Shown here: positions 8,950-18,036 of the stretch, piece after piece
Numbering within the stretch: position 1 is the stretch's first letter
How the letters are laid out: every line of letters begins with the position of its first letter
DNA from: Thalassospira sp. MCCC 1A01428
GTDB lineage: Bacteria; Pseudomonadota; Alphaproteobacteria; Rhodospirillales; Thalassospiraceae
Reading direction: 5' to 3'
NCBI RefSeq assembly: GCF_002115825.1
Contig: NZ_JFJZ01000005.1
Span: forward strand, 124,001-188,000
Length of the DNA: 64,000 nt
The notes under the pieces: generated by a model
What the model was told of the DNA's origin: nothing
What the model saw: only the letters and a program-made list of their open reading frames with translations
The model's database searches: none
Made by a program: the position numbers and the translations under genes

Positions 8950-10038
8950 TTACAGATAAAACCGGTCCGATAGCTGTAACCGGCCTTCAAATCCTTCGAC
9001 AAGGCCGAATTCCTCGGGACGGGTGCAAAATAATGGAACGATCTGTAAGGCATGGCAGTTTTGGGCCAGTTCAACCACATCACGCAAACGCGGATGAACA
9101 TTCCAGCGGTGAAACTCGCCCTTGCCTTCTGCGACAATCCTGCGGGCCGTTTCTGACATGTGGCCAGTATAAATCACCTTGGCATCCTGCCCCAAACGCC
9201 CCTGTTCCTGCCATTTGCGGGTAATGTCGCCCGATGCCCCCCTGGTGCCACACGGCGAATGGCACAATAACAGTTTGGCCTGGGGGTTAAATTCGCGGGC
9301 CTTAAGGCTAAGGCGGCGTAAATCGGCAATAGCTTCGGAACTTACAAAATCCTGCCCGCCCGGCGTTAAAACCTGCTGAACCCGGCCATAACAGCGCATG
9401 TCCATCGTCCAGTCCGCCAGCCCGTGACGTTCAAACAACAGGGCCATTTCAGCAGCCCGGCCACTGGGTGGAACCGGAAACAGAATTTGCCCGTCAAACC
9501 CGGCAACGGCACCTAACAAACCATCAATACGATCACGCTGCGATACATTATCCATGCCATAAGATGCATCACACAAAATCGTCGCTGCATCGGGGGCCTG
9601 ATCATACAAAAAATAGTCGGATTCCGTGCAAATATCGCCCGTATAAAGCACGCCGCCGCCCACATCAAAATGCAGCCACACCCCGCCAAATGCATGGCCG
9701 GTACGCCCGGTGGTAACGGTAACGCCATCGACCTGAATTTCACCAAAAGCAGGCAAAATGTTCACATCGGCCCCCACAGGCAAGGCTTTGGCGGTCACAG
9801 CAGTACAATAAATTGGTAAACCGGCCTCGATGGCATAATGCGCAGCGCCGATATGGTCCACATGATCATGTGAAATGAAAACGGCGTTAACTTTGGTCAG
9901 CCATGCCGGATCAAACCCCGGTTCATTTTCCAGCCCGTCGCCACAATCAAGCAGCCAGCGCCGGTTTAAAAAATCCAGCCTGATACAGGCCGGAGCTTTT
10001 TCGCCCAAGCCCGATAACACACGAATACCCGCCGCCAT
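8950..10038 (-). CDS. Metallo-beta-lactamase-fold hydrolase
   Basis: A 362-residue MBL-fold protein. The metal-binding motif SHDHVDH is at about residues 56-62, with the later ligands in TGRTGHAFGG and LYTGDICTESD. The fold includes RNase Z, phosphodiesterases and PhnP (cyclic ribose phosphate phosphodiesterase). The C-terminal half (LLLCHSPCGTRGASG onward) is not something I recognise. The start is the ATG at 10038, which forms TAATG with the ATPase stop and has AGGAGG a few bases upstream, so translation is coupled. A longer frame to 10068 is possible but less likely. Context suggests cleavage of a phosphodiester taken up by the transporter. Confidence 0.83.
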   Translation of the reverse strand: MAAGIRVLSGLGEKAPACIRLDFLNRRWLLDCGDGLENEPGFDPAWLTKVNAVFISHDHVDHIGAAHYAIEAGLPIYCTAVTAKALPVGADVNILPAFGEIQVDGVTVTTGRTGHAFGGVWLHFDVGGGVLYTGDICTESDYFLYDQAPDAATILCDASYGMDNVSQRDRIDGLLGAVAGFDGQILFPVPPSGRAAEMALLFERHGLADWTMDMRCYGRVQQVLTPGGQDFVSSEAIADLRRLSLKAREFNPQAKLLLCHSPCGTRGASGDITRKWQEQGRLGQDAKVIYTGHMSETARRIVAEGKGEFHRWNVHPRLRDVVELAQNCHALQIVPLFCTRPEEFGLVEGFEGRLQLSDRFYL

Positions 10039-11153
10039 TATGCAGCCTCCTGGCGTGAAAAGACCCAACCATCGCGGATCGACAATGAAATTTGTTCGCC
10101 AATGCGCGCCCGTTGATCGGCATAAACCGGCACGGAATGCTGCCCGTCCAGCCGGACCATCAGGCGAAACCGCCCGCCCAGGTAAACGCAGTCATCCACC
10201 ATGCCGGCAAGCGTACCCTGTGTATCAACACTGACATCTTCCGGGCGCAAACACAGGCCTAAAACCGGCTCCAAACCATCATTCGACGGCCTGTCGATAT
10301 TGCCTTGGCCCAAACAGTGATGACTTGCCGCATGACTGATCCGAGCCATTACATCGGCATTCCCGATACGCACGGCACATCGGCCCTCGCCCTGCATCTT
10401 TAACTCACCCACCGGCAAAACTGCCCCGGCCCCAACAAAACCGGCAACCATATGATCATTCGGTTCACGGTACAGGGTTTCAGGGGCGGCCATCTGGCGG
10501 ATATGCCCGCGATCCATCACGGCAATCCGGTCTGCCATCGCCATGGCTTCGGCCTGATCATGGGTTACGTAAATCATGGTGGCGCCAGTCCGGCGATGAA
10601 AATCCAGAAAGGCCTGCTGCATGGTTTCGCGCAAATGCACATCCAGGTTCGCCAGCGGTTCATCTAACAACACCGCACGCGGTTCCATCACCAGGCAACG
10701 AGCCAGGGCCACACGCTGGCGTTGCCCGCCGCTCAGTTCGGTGGGGGAACGATCCGCATAATCGCCCAGCGACACAATCGCCAACGCCTCGCGAATGCGC
10801 TTTTCACGATCCGCGCGCGATAATTTACGCACCTCAAGCGGATACCCCACATTACGTGCCACCGACATATGCGGCCAAAGCGCATAGGACTGAAACACAA
10901 TGCCCAGGTTACGATCTTCAGGCGCGACCATAATATTTGCTGCGGGGTTGGCGACCGCCTGCCCGGCCAGCGAAATGACACCACCATCGGGTTCTTCGAA
11001 CCCGGCCAACAGGCGCAACAATGTGGTTTTGCCACAGCCCGATGGCCCCAACAGGGCCACAAATTCACCGTCGGCAATGTTTAGCGACACATTATTAACG
11101 GCATGATAGTCACCAAATGTTTTGGTCACATTGCTTAAATTTATGTCTGCCAC
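10038..11153 (-). CDS. ABC transporter ATP-binding protein (FbpC/PotA/PhnT type)
   Basis: A 371-residue ATPase with Walker A GPSGCGKTT (residues 36-44), signature LSGGQRQRVALARCL, Walker B AVLLDEPLANLD, an H-loop at IYVTHDQAEAM and a C-terminal TOBE-like regulatory domain (from about residue 240). The start is GTG at 11153 with GGGAG seven bases upstream. It overlaps the permease gene by 13 bp. The family serves importers for Fe3+, polyamines, 2-aminoethylphosphonate and hexose phosphates; the neighbouring phosphoesterases favour an organophosphate. Confidence 0.9.
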   Translation of the reverse strand: MADINLSNVTKTFGDYHAVNNVSLNIADGEFVALLGPSGCGKTTLLRLLAGFEEPDGGVISLAGQAVANPAANIMVAPEDRNLGIVFQSYALWPHMSVARNVGYPLEVRKLSRADREKRIREALAIVSLGDYADRSPTELSGGQRQRVALARCLVMEPRAVLLDEPLANLDVHLRETMQQAFLDFHRRTGATMIYVTHDQAEAMAMADRIAVMDRGHIRQMAAPETLYREPNDHMVAGFVGAGAVLPVGELKMQGEGRCAVRIGNADVMARISHAASHHCLGQGNIDRPSNDGLEPVLGLCLRPEDVSVDTQGTLAGMVDDCVYLGGRFRLMVRLDGQHSVPVYADQRARIGEQISLSIRDGWVFSRQEAA

Positions 11154-12868
11154 GGTATAACTCCCTTGGGCAGATGACGCGATGCCAGTTGAAACCCGGT
11201 CATCAGGGCAACAACAACGCTCACGACCAGCACAGCCACGGCCGATGCCATGACGCTGTCGCCACTATCATCAAGATTGAAAATCAGAACACCCAGCGTT
11301 TCATTGCCTGCCGACCATAAAAGGGCCGAAACAGTCAGTTCGTTAAACGCGGTTAAAAATACCAACAATGCACCTGCGGCAGCCGCAGGTGCGGCAAGGG
11401 GCAACAAAATATCGCGTAACCGCCGCCCCACCCCGGCCCCACAAGCCTGGGCGGCTTCTTCCAGTGCGGGGTCCAACTGTAAAAAGCTGTTCATAACCGG
11501 GCGCAAGGCAATTACCAAAAACCGCGCCAAATAGGCGACAAAGATAATTGCCAGCGTGCCATACAAACTGACATTCAAAACCGGAATGCGGATAAACAGC
11601 AAAATGCACGCGATGGCCAGCACCACGCCAGGCAAGGCATAGGGGATTTCGACCAGCAAATTAATCACGCGGGTTAACGGTGTCGGGCGGCGGACAATAA
11701 TATAGGCCAGTGGCAAACACACCCCAACCAGCACAATCGCCGCCCCCACCGATAACATCAGACTGTTTTGAAAGGCGCGCATGGTAGCGGGTTGCACAAA
11801 CAGCACCTGATAAAAGGCATCGAAACTGAAATTATCCAGACCAAGGCGCACGCCAAAAGCAGGCACCAGCGATGTTGCCACCAGCGCCATCAGTGGCACC
11901 ACCAAAATGGCAACCAGAACGCTCCACAATACAATTTCAATCACAATGCGGCGGCGACCCAGCTTGATGTCTAATGGCCTGCCGACCACGCCCATCAAAC
12001 GATAATCGCGTTTGCTCAGCAAGCGATGGTGCAAAATCACACCGGCGACCGCAATCACACCAATCAGCATGGCCAGCACCGATACCTCGCCCAGCGCCGA
12101 GGGGCCAAAACTGGAAAGTTTACGATAAATAAGGGTGGGCAAGGTAATGTAATTGCCCGGAATGCCCAGCATGGCCTGAATGCCGAAATTACCCAGTGCC
12201 GTCACAAAGGCCATGGCCGTGCCCGCAATCAGGCCGGGGCTGGTCAGCGGCAAAATCACCTGCCACCACAGCCGCCCGCCCCGCGCCCCGGCCAGCCGTG
12301 CGGCTTCGACCTGTTCGCGCGGTAACAGGCGCAAATTGGCCCGCAGGGTTAAAAATACAATTGAAGCATGCTGAATGCCCAACAACAGGGCAATCCCCTC
12401 GGCCGAATAAAGCGGCTGGGCCGACCCCATTGCAGGGGCCATACCAATGGCATTTAAAAGTGCACTGCTTGGCCCGGTTAATTGCACCCAGGCCAGGGCG
12501 GTAATTTGCGGCGGGATCATCATCGGGATCATGAAACAAAAAACCAGAGCCGCCTTGGCGCGGATATCTGTCAAGGCCACCAAAAAGGCAAACGCCCCGC
12601 CAATCAGCAAGGATATAAGAGTTCCCAATGCCGCCGTGTAAAGACTATGCGCCGTTGCCTGCCATGTCTGGCTGCTTTGCGCCACATCGCGCAAATAATC
12701 CAGGCTGGGCGTTCCTTGCACAAACAGGCCTTCGGTCGCCAGGCGAACCATGGGTAAAACCGAAATAATAATTACCGGCACAAACAACAAAGGCAGCAAC
12801 CGGCCCGAAAACCGGTTGCTTCCCATTTGCAGGCCGGATGCTGCTTTCGCGCGTCCGACAGCCGACAT
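11141..12868 (-). CDS. ABC transporter permease, two fused domains
   Basis: A 575-residue inner-membrane protein with about twelve hydrophobic segments in two halves, each with a binding-protein-dependent permease EAA loop: EQVEAARLAGARGGRLWWQV (near residue 185) and PALEEAAQACGAGVGRRL (near residue 470). This is the double-permease layout of FbpB, ThiP, AfuB and PhnU/V-type systems. The start forms TAATG with the binding-protein stop, so translation is coupled. It supplies the channel for the importer encoded in this operon. Confidence 0.9.
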   Translation of the reverse strand: MSAVGRAKAASGLQMGSNRFSGRLLPLLFVPVIIISVLPMVRLATEGLFVQGTPSLDYLRDVAQSSQTWQATAHSLYTAALGTLISLLIGGAFAFLVALTDIRAKAALVFCFMIPMMIPPQITALAWVQLTGPSSALLNAIGMAPAMGSAQPLYSAEGIALLLGIQHASIVFLTLRANLRLLPREQVEAARLAGARGGRLWWQVILPLTSPGLIAGTAMAFVTALGNFGIQAMLGIPGNYITLPTLIYRKLSSFGPSALGEVSVLAMLIGVIAVAGVILHHRLLSKRDYRLMGVVGRPLDIKLGRRRIVIEIVLWSVLVAILVVPLMALVATSLVPAFGVRLGLDNFSFDAFYQVLFVQPATMRAFQNSLMLSVGAAIVLVGVCLPLAYIIVRRPTPLTRVINLLVEIPYALPGVVLAIACILLFIRIPVLNVSLYGTLAIIFVAYLARFLVIALRPVMNSFLQLDPALEEAAQACGAGVGRRLRDILLPLAAPAAAAGALLVFLTAFNELTVSALLWSAGNETLGVLIFNLDDSGDSVMASAVAVLVVSVVVALMTGFQLASRHLPKGVIPWQT

Positions 12869-13848
12869 TATTCTGCCCCGAACATCTCTGCGAATTTCTT
12901 CTTGTTCGCATCGGCATTTTTAAGGGCCACAGCCGGATCAAATGCCATCAGTTTGATATCCTTGCGCGCCGGGAAACCGGCAGGCAAATCCATGTCGTTA
13001 CGCGCCGGGATATACCCCATATCCTGCACCAGTTTCTGGCCTTTGCCCGACAGAACAAAGTCGACAAACTTGTGTGCGGTTTCAACATTTTTGGCGGTTT
13101 TCAAAATCGCCACCGGTTCGGTCACATAGGTAACGCCTTCGCTGGGGAACACAAAATCAACCGGCGAGCCAGCGGCCTTGCCGCGCAGGGCAAGGAAGTC
13201 CACCACAACACCATAAGGCTTTTCACCCGATGCCACAGCCTTGAACGTGCCGCCATTGCCACCTTGCGCCCGGGCATTGTTATCGGCCAGGGCCTGATAA
13301 TAATCCCAACCCAGATCGGGGTTCTCGGTCAGTGTGGAAAGATGGATCAGGGCCGCACCTGAATAAAGCGGGCTGGGCATGGCAATCTGGTTTTTAAGGG
13401 CCGGATCCGCTAGGTCTTTCCACGAAGTCGGCTTTTTGGACACACCGGTATTATAGACAATCCCGGTCGTGATCAGCTTGGTCGAATAATAATAGCCGTC
13501 GGCATCATACAGGGCCGGGTCATAGGCATCCGCTTGCGGCGATTTATACGCCTGAAGCTGACCTTGCTGTTTCATGCCTTCGAGCGTGACGGTATCGGCA
13601 ATCAGCAAAACGTCGGGGCGTGGGTCACCCGCGGCAATTTCGGCCCCCAGTTTTGCCATCAATTTTGTGGTGCCATCGCGCACCCAGTCTACTTCAATAT
13701 CAGGATACGCCGCCTTAAAGGCATCGACAGTGGTTTGGGCATCCTGGTTGGGCTGGCTGGTATAAAGAACCAGCTTTTCAGCAGCCTGCCCCACGATTGG
13801 CAACATCATTGTGGCCGACGCCACGGCAGCAAGAAGAACTTTACGCAT
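12868..13848 (-). CDS. Periplasmic solute-binding protein (family 1; Fe/organophosphate-type importer)
   Basis: A 326-residue periplasmic binding protein with a signal peptide of about 23 residues ending GQA before AEKLVLYTSQ. The mature domain has LLIADTVTLEGMKQQGQL and KPTSWKDLADP, typical of the FbpA/AfuA/PhnS group that includes Fe3+-, 2-aminoethylphosphonate- and hexose-6-phosphate-binding proteins. I do not see the paired tyrosines of classical ferric-binding proteins. I prefer the ATG at 13848 because AGGGG lies 9 bases upstream; an ATG three codons earlier (13857) touches that site. It is the first gene of the operon, with the regulator gene divergent. Confidence 0.88.
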   Translation of the reverse strand: MRKVLLAAVASATMMLPIVGQAAEKLVLYTSQPNQDAQTTVDAFKAAYPDIEVDWVRDGTTKLMAKLGAEIAAGDPRPDVLLIADTVTLEGMKQQGQLQAYKSPQADAYDPALYDADGYYYSTKLITTGIVYNTGVSKKPTSWKDLADPALKNQIAMPSPLYSGAALIHLSTLTENPDLGWDYYQALADNNARAQGGNGGTFKAVASGEKPYGVVVDFLALRGKAAGSPVDFVFPSEGVTYVTEPVAILKTAKNVETAHKFVDFVLSGKGQKLVQDMGYIPARNDMDLPAGFPARKDIKLMAFDPAVALKNADANKKKFAEMFGAE

Positions 13849-13885
13849 GATCAACATCCCCTGGACCAGTTGAAACTTTTGAAGG

Positions 13886-13897
13886 TTTCGTACGAAA
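13886..13897. promoter_or_regulatory. Candidate DeoR-family operator 1
   Basis: Perfect 12-bp palindrome TTTCGTACGAAA, 38 bp upstream of the binding-protein start. It shares the TTTCGT-N2-GAAA core with the second candidate site close to the divergent regulator gene. Confidence 0.55.
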
Positions 13898-14021
13898 ACA
13901 ACGTGAGGGGGACGCTACCGATATTTTCATAACAGTTGTGTGACAAAGCAAAGAATTAAATGTTTCAACGGCAATTACGGGGTTCTCAGCCGAATTTTTG
14001 CGCCGCTATAATCGGGAGCAA

Positions 14022-14046
14022 ACGAAATGGAAACTTTCGTGTGAAA
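14022..14046. promoter_or_regulatory. Candidate DeoR-family operator 2 (overlapping half-sites)
   Basis: Three half-sites lie together: ACGAAA (14022-14027), TTTCGT (14035-14040) and GTGAAA (14041-14046). The last two repeat operator 1 with two changes. The site is 17 bp from the regulator ATG, a position suited to autorepression. Confidence 0.5.
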
Positions 14047-14063
14047 ATAGAAAAGGTTTTTAA

Positions 14064-14837
14064 ATGCCCCGTCCCGTGCCGATAGAAAACCGCCGCGATC
14101 GCATCGTGTCGCTGGTTAAATCCTGTGGCTTCATGGCAGTCGAGGAACTGGCACGCCGGTTTGACGTTTCTGTTCAAACCATCCGCACCGACCTTCGCGA
14201 CTTGCAGGAACAGGGCCGCATTTTTCGCCGCCACGGCAAGGCCGGGCCCGCCCCGGTGCCCGATAATACCAGCTATGAAAAACGCGAGGTCTGGAACCGC
14301 GATGGCAAACGCGCCCTTGCCGCCAAACTGACCAGCATGATCCCCGAAGGCTGCACCATTGCGATTGGAACAGGCACCACCGCGGAACTGGCGGCATCAA
14401 GCCTTGCCCGGCACCGCAACTTAACGGTGTTAACCAACAATCTGCATGTCGTGCTGACCCTGCAAAATGCGCCCGGCGTCACCTTGCGGTTATCGGGGGG
14501 GACCATCCGTACGCGCGACCTTGATGTGATCGGTGCTGACAGTGCCGAGTTTTTTGGCTGCTATCGCGCCGATTTTGGCATTGTCAGTGTCGGCGGCATG
14601 AGCCCGGATGGCGATTTAATGGATTTCAACATGGACGAAGTACGCGCCAGGCGGGCACTGGTACAGTGTTGCGACCATGCGATTTTGCTGGTTGATGACC
14701 GCAAAATGGGCCGCAAGGCCCTGTGCCGCGATGGCCATGCCAGCGATTTTGACACGGTTATTTTAAATGCCGCCCCGTCAGATATATTACAAACAAGGCT
14801 GGTGCAAAACCGCACCAGCCTGATTGTTGCGTCCTGA
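14064..14837 (+). CDS. DeoR/GlpR-family transcriptional regulator
   Basis: A 257-residue DeoR-family repressor. The N-terminal HTH is at about residues 25-57 (VEELARRFDVSVQTIRTDL). The C-terminal DeoRC sensor domain resembles a sugar-phosphate isomerase and includes IAIGTGTTAELAA (near 95), LTNNLHVVLTL and GADSAEFFGCYRADFGIVS. Family members sense phosphorylated sugars or related phosphometabolites. It is divergent from the binding-protein gene, with repeated TTTCGT-type motifs in the gap. I infer that it represses the organophosphate operon until a phosphorylated ligand accumulates. The ATG has an AAAAGG site. Confidence 0.88.
   Translation: MPRPVPIENRRDRIVSLVKSCGFMAVEELARRFDVSVQTIRTDLRDLQEQGRIFRRHGKAGPAPVPDNTSYEKREVWNRDGKRALAAKLTSMIPEGCTIAIGTGTTAELAASSLARHRNLTVLTNNLHVVLTLQNAPGVTLRLSGGTIRTRDLDVIGADSAEFFGCYRADFGIVSVGGMSPDGDLMDFNMDEVRARRALVQCCDHAILLVDDRKMGRKALCRDGHASDFDTVILNAAPSDILQTRLVQNRTSLIVAS
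14788..14821 (-). terminator. Terminator for the amidotransferase gene, inside the end of the DeoR-family gene
   Basis: Perfect 10-bp stem AGGCTGGTGC pairing with GCACCAGCCT around a 6-nt loop. On the minus strand it is followed by TTGTTTGT. It lies within the last codons of the plus-strand regulator, so the same bases encode protein on one strand and probably end the convergent transcript on the other. Confidence 0.6.
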
Positions 14838-14878
14838 TGGGAAATATCGATTACACCGGACCTAAAACCGGGCCTGGA

Positions 14879-15658
14879 TCAGGCACACGCTCCCAACATC
14901 ATATCCTTGGAAATGGTCAGATCACGTGTAACATGCAGACTTTGGTTACGATCCAGGGCAATCCAGCTGGCGCTTTCGGCATCTAGCGGCTCGGATACCA
15001 CAATCACCTGATTACCCCGTTTACGGTAATAAAGCGATGGAGGTTTATCATCGCTGGCATAGCGAACTGCACACAGGCTTTCGCCATCACTTAAACAGGC
15101 GGTAAAGCGAAACGGGGCTTCGATATCATGCCGGCGCATTGCGCTTTCCACCATTTCAATTGCCTTGCGAACAGCGCGGTGGGCATCAAGCTCCAACCCG
15201 AAACTCAGCATCAAATAAAAAATCAGTTCGCTATCGGTCGTGCCCTGGCGCGAACAATAATATTTATCGTCAATCAGGGCTTCGAGCTCGCGACGAACCA
15301 GTTTGTAATCGCCAATCTGCCCATTATGCATGAACAGGTATTTGTCATAGGCAAACGGATGACAATTGGACCGGCTGGTGCCTGTCCCCGTCGACGCGCG
15401 CACATGCGCAAAGAACAGGCCCGATTCAATATTATGCGCCAGTGATTGCAAATTCGCGTCGTTCCAGGCGGGTAAAATTTCACGATACAAGCCAGGTGTT
15501 TGACGGTCTCCGTACCAGCCAATACCAAAACCATCACCGTTGGTTGGCGTCTTGGCTTCCTCCGCATGCAGGCTTTGCGCCACAAGGGAATGTTTGGGTT
15601 CAAAAACCAGACTGTCGAGGTAAACAGGTTCCCCGATATAGCTCAGCCAGCGGCACAT
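14879..15658 (-). CDS. Class II glutamine amidotransferase-like protein
   Basis: A 259-residue protein of the YafJ/EgtC type. The N-terminal nucleophile is Cys2 (MCRWLSY). Family motifs include NGDGFGIGWYG (about residues 40-50), FAHVRASTGTG and CHPFAYDKYLFMHNG, which hold the Arg, Asn/Gly and oxyanion positions of Ntn amidotransferases. No synthetase domain is fused. In mycobacteria EgtC hydrolyses gamma-glutamyl bonds in ergothioneine synthesis; no other ergothioneine gene is present here. The precise reaction is unknown. It converges with the DeoR-family gene. Confidence 0.87.
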   Translation of the reverse strand: MCRWLSYIGEPVYLDSLVFEPKHSLVAQSLHAEEAKTPTNGDGFGIGWYGDRQTPGLYREILPAWNDANLQSLAHNIESGLFFAHVRASTGTGTSRSNCHPFAYDKYLFMHNGQIGDYKLVRRELEALIDDKYYCSRQGTTDSELIFYLMLSFGLELDAHRAVRKAIEMVESAMRRHDIEAPFRFTACLSDGESLCAVRYASDDKPPSLYYRKRGNQVIVVSEPLDAESASWIALDRNQSLHVTRDLTISKDMMLGACA

Positions 15659-15846
15659 ATAGTTATTCTCCCCGATTTTTACCCGGTATTATCAGGATAA
15701 GGTGCCTATCTATGCCGTCAAACTACAGCGCGGTCAATGTTCTATAACCCTTCAAAACAATGGTGCTATGCATGGCAGCCATGTGAAGACAGAAAGAAGT
15801 TGCCGGCGAGATACAAACCAGTTCCCACCGCCTGTGCGATCCATAA

Positions 15847-18036
15847 TTAGGAATGCGATAATTGATTAACTTTTTTACGCATCACAAACGGACGCGCGAG
15901 AAAAATTCCCAACATCAACCAAAATACCCGTTGATACATTAGCTCATGCGCCATCCCCATAATGGACGCATTTGCCAACACCAACAAAAATCCGCAAAGG
16001 TATGGATCAGTACGCCATTTCATCGCTATGAATGTGCGCGTACCCCACATAATCGGTGGAACAAATATAATGATAAACCCAAATAGTCCTGCTTCTGCTA
16101 AAATCCATAGAAAGGAATTATGAATTATAAGCGCCCGCTCCGCCAGCGGCAGTGCCAAATCAGACTGACTTTTATAAAACGCACCCAACCCCGCGCCGAA
16201 AAACGGATGAGCAAGAAACATCTTCCAGCCCTCAACCACGCTTAAAATGCGGTCACTTTGCACGACGACAAAGTCATTTGAACGCGCGATAGACATAAGG
16301 CTTCCATCGCCGATCAAAGATAAAAACTGAGTAATGCCATACAAGAAAAAGACGCAGAAAACGCCAAACAGAAGGGAGCGAACAGTTTTATTTCTATCTA
16401 TGACCAAAAAAGCTAAAATGAAAACCATAGCCGCGCCAAAAGCTGCTCGGGAAGACGTCAAATAAATGACAGCAAAAATCACACCGGAAGGTATCGCATC
16501 TTTCCAGGCTTTATAACCGTCAGACCCCTTATTTCCAAGAAACAAAAACGGCAATGGCAGCACAGAAAGCAAGAAAAATGCATAACTATTAGGATTAGCT
16601 AGAAACCCGGACCAACGAGGTCCACTCCAATTCAAAGCTTCCAAAACAGAGCCATCAAAGTATAGTCTTAAAAAATATTCAAGAACAAAAAGAAAGCTAA
16701 CCGCCGACACTAAAGACTTAGCCGCTGTTCTGATCCCAAATTCACCCCATAATGCAGTCATAAAAGCGCCGACCACAATATAGGAGAATAAAATACCTAT
16801 CCCGAGAAGACGATTATACAGCGCCCATGCCAAATATCCGAAATGAAAATACCCGATGAAATAGCTTATAACTATCGCAAGGGCCGACGCCAGAAGCCAC
16901 CAGTTTACTCTTGGATCAAACCAGATATCACGCCATGCTCCACGTTGTATAATAACAAAAACAAACGTCATACCTGCAACAATTGCCAATGGGTCTGCAA
17001 GATTAACAGTAAGTTTCCCTGCAGATATTGGAACAGGCAACTGAACCATCATCAAAACAAGAACAACCGGCGTGACGACCCATCCAAGAAATAAAATCAA
17101 TCTCCGGCTATAACCACTAGCGGAGCGCCCCTTAGATAATCCTTCATTTTTTTCGGGAATTATAAGTTTTAAAATCCAAACAATGAAAAAATTCAATGCC
17201 AGAGAAACAATAGTCAGCAAGCCCACGCCTATACCGGCACCGACCCCAAGTGCAGAAGAAATGTTGGCCGCACGAAATGCAAACCCGGCCGAAACTTCCC
17301 TGACTCCCCATCCCCCAAAACTGATCGGAAAAGAAGCCCCAAGCATCGTCAAAAGAGCCGCAAAAACGACCTTGGCCGTTAAAATATCCAAGCCTGCCAT
17401 ACCAATTATTAATGCAAGGTATGCCCCCAACATAAAACTATGCATCAGCATAATAATTAATATTATCTTAAGAAATCCACGGCCAAATCCACTCGAAAAG
17501 ACCAACCTTAGTTCATTTTTCTGACGTTTTGTCAGAAAAAAAACATATACTCCACCGAGGCTGACAACAACGAACAAAAGCATCGATAAAAGCATGACAC
17601 CAGGAGCATAATCAAAACTGATGCTACCCAAAACAAAGAACGCCGCTGATATTGATGCAATAACCAATACGGCCAGCGAAAAAACCCGCTCCAGTGCAGT
17701 TACAAGAACAGATGACTCTGCATCAGCAATGCCTTTTACAAGAACAGTTCTCGACACACTCTGACCAAAAAAATTAAAAAACGCCATTCCAGCCAATATA
17801 GAATAGACATTCACTGCATGTGCATGTCGTAAATCTATATTTTGGCCAAACATACCTAAAAATACTTTAAATCTTACACTACTCAAAAATTGATTCAAGA
17901 AGACAAAAATTAAAGAAATAAAAAGCCATAAAAGATTAATTTTAGCCATATATGTCAGAGATTTTTCAACGTCTACAAACATAAATATTATTGCAGCAGC
18001 GAAAAATACAACTGAAATCTTTAAAAACTTACCCAA
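15847..18036 (-). CDS. Membrane protein fusing a flippase-like (LPG-synthase-TM/UPF0104) domain to an O-antigen-ligase (Wzy_C) domain
   Basis: A 729-residue integral membrane protein in one uninterrupted frame, with some twenty hydrophobic segments. Residues 1 to about 300 resemble the lysylphosphatidylglycerol-synthase transmembrane / AglD family, including FPISFGGWGVREVSAGF near residue 240. Residues about 330-729 resemble O-antigen ligase/polymerase: WSGFLANPNSYAFFLLS, TSSRAAFGAAM, HPFFGAGLGAFYKS and IHNSFLWILAEAGLFGF. A charged linker of about 25 residues (KNEGLSKGRSASGYSRR) joins the halves. The start codon is TTG with GGTGGA upstream. The gene is clearly more AT-rich than its neighbours, which suggests transfer. 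I infer a role in moving or attaching a lipid-linked surface glycan; no other glycan genes are adjacent. Confidence 0.8.
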   Translation of the reverse strand: MGKFLKISVVFFAAAIIFMFVDVEKSLTYMAKINLLWLFISLIFVFLNQFLSSVRFKVFLGMFGQNIDLRHAHAVNVYSILAGMAFFNFFGQSVSRTVLVKGIADAESSVLVTALERVFSLAVLVIASISAAFFVLGSISFDYAPGVMLLSMLLFVVVSLGGVYVFFLTKRQKNELRLVFSSGFGRGFLKIILIIMLMHSFMLGAYLALIIGMAGLDILTAKVVFAALLTMLGASFPISFGGWGVREVSAGFAFRAANISSALGVGAGIGVGLLTIVSLALNFFIVWILKLIIPEKNEGLSKGRSASGYSRRLILFLGWVVTPVVLVLMMVQLPVPISAGKLTVNLADPLAIVAGMTFVFVIIQRGAWRDIWFDPRVNWWLLASALAIVISYFIGYFHFGYLAWALYNRLLGIGILFSYIVVGAFMTALWGEFGIRTAAKSLVSAVSFLFVLEYFLRLYFDGSVLEALNWSGPRWSGFLANPNSYAFFLLSVLPLPFLFLGNKGSDGYKAWKDAIPSGVIFAVIYLTSSRAAFGAAMVFILAFLVIDRNKTVRSLLFGVFCVFFLYGITQFLSLIGDGSLMSIARSNDFVVVQSDRILSVVEGWKMFLAHPFFGAGLGAFYKSQSDLALPLAERALIIHNSFLWILAEAGLFGFIIIFVPPIMWGTRTFIAMKWRTDPYLCGFLLVLANASIMGMAHELMYQRVFWLMLGIFLARPFVMRKKVNQLSHS

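Noticed and set aside
12868-13848. Ferric-iron-binding protein as the call for the solute-binding protein
   Set aside because: The tandem tyrosines expected for iron ligation are not evident and the operon contains phosphoesterases rather than iron genes; iron cannot be excluded without a test.
14879-15658. EgtC (ergothioneine) as the name of the amidotransferase
   Set aside because: Only the fold matches; no egtA, egtB, egtD or egtE is near.
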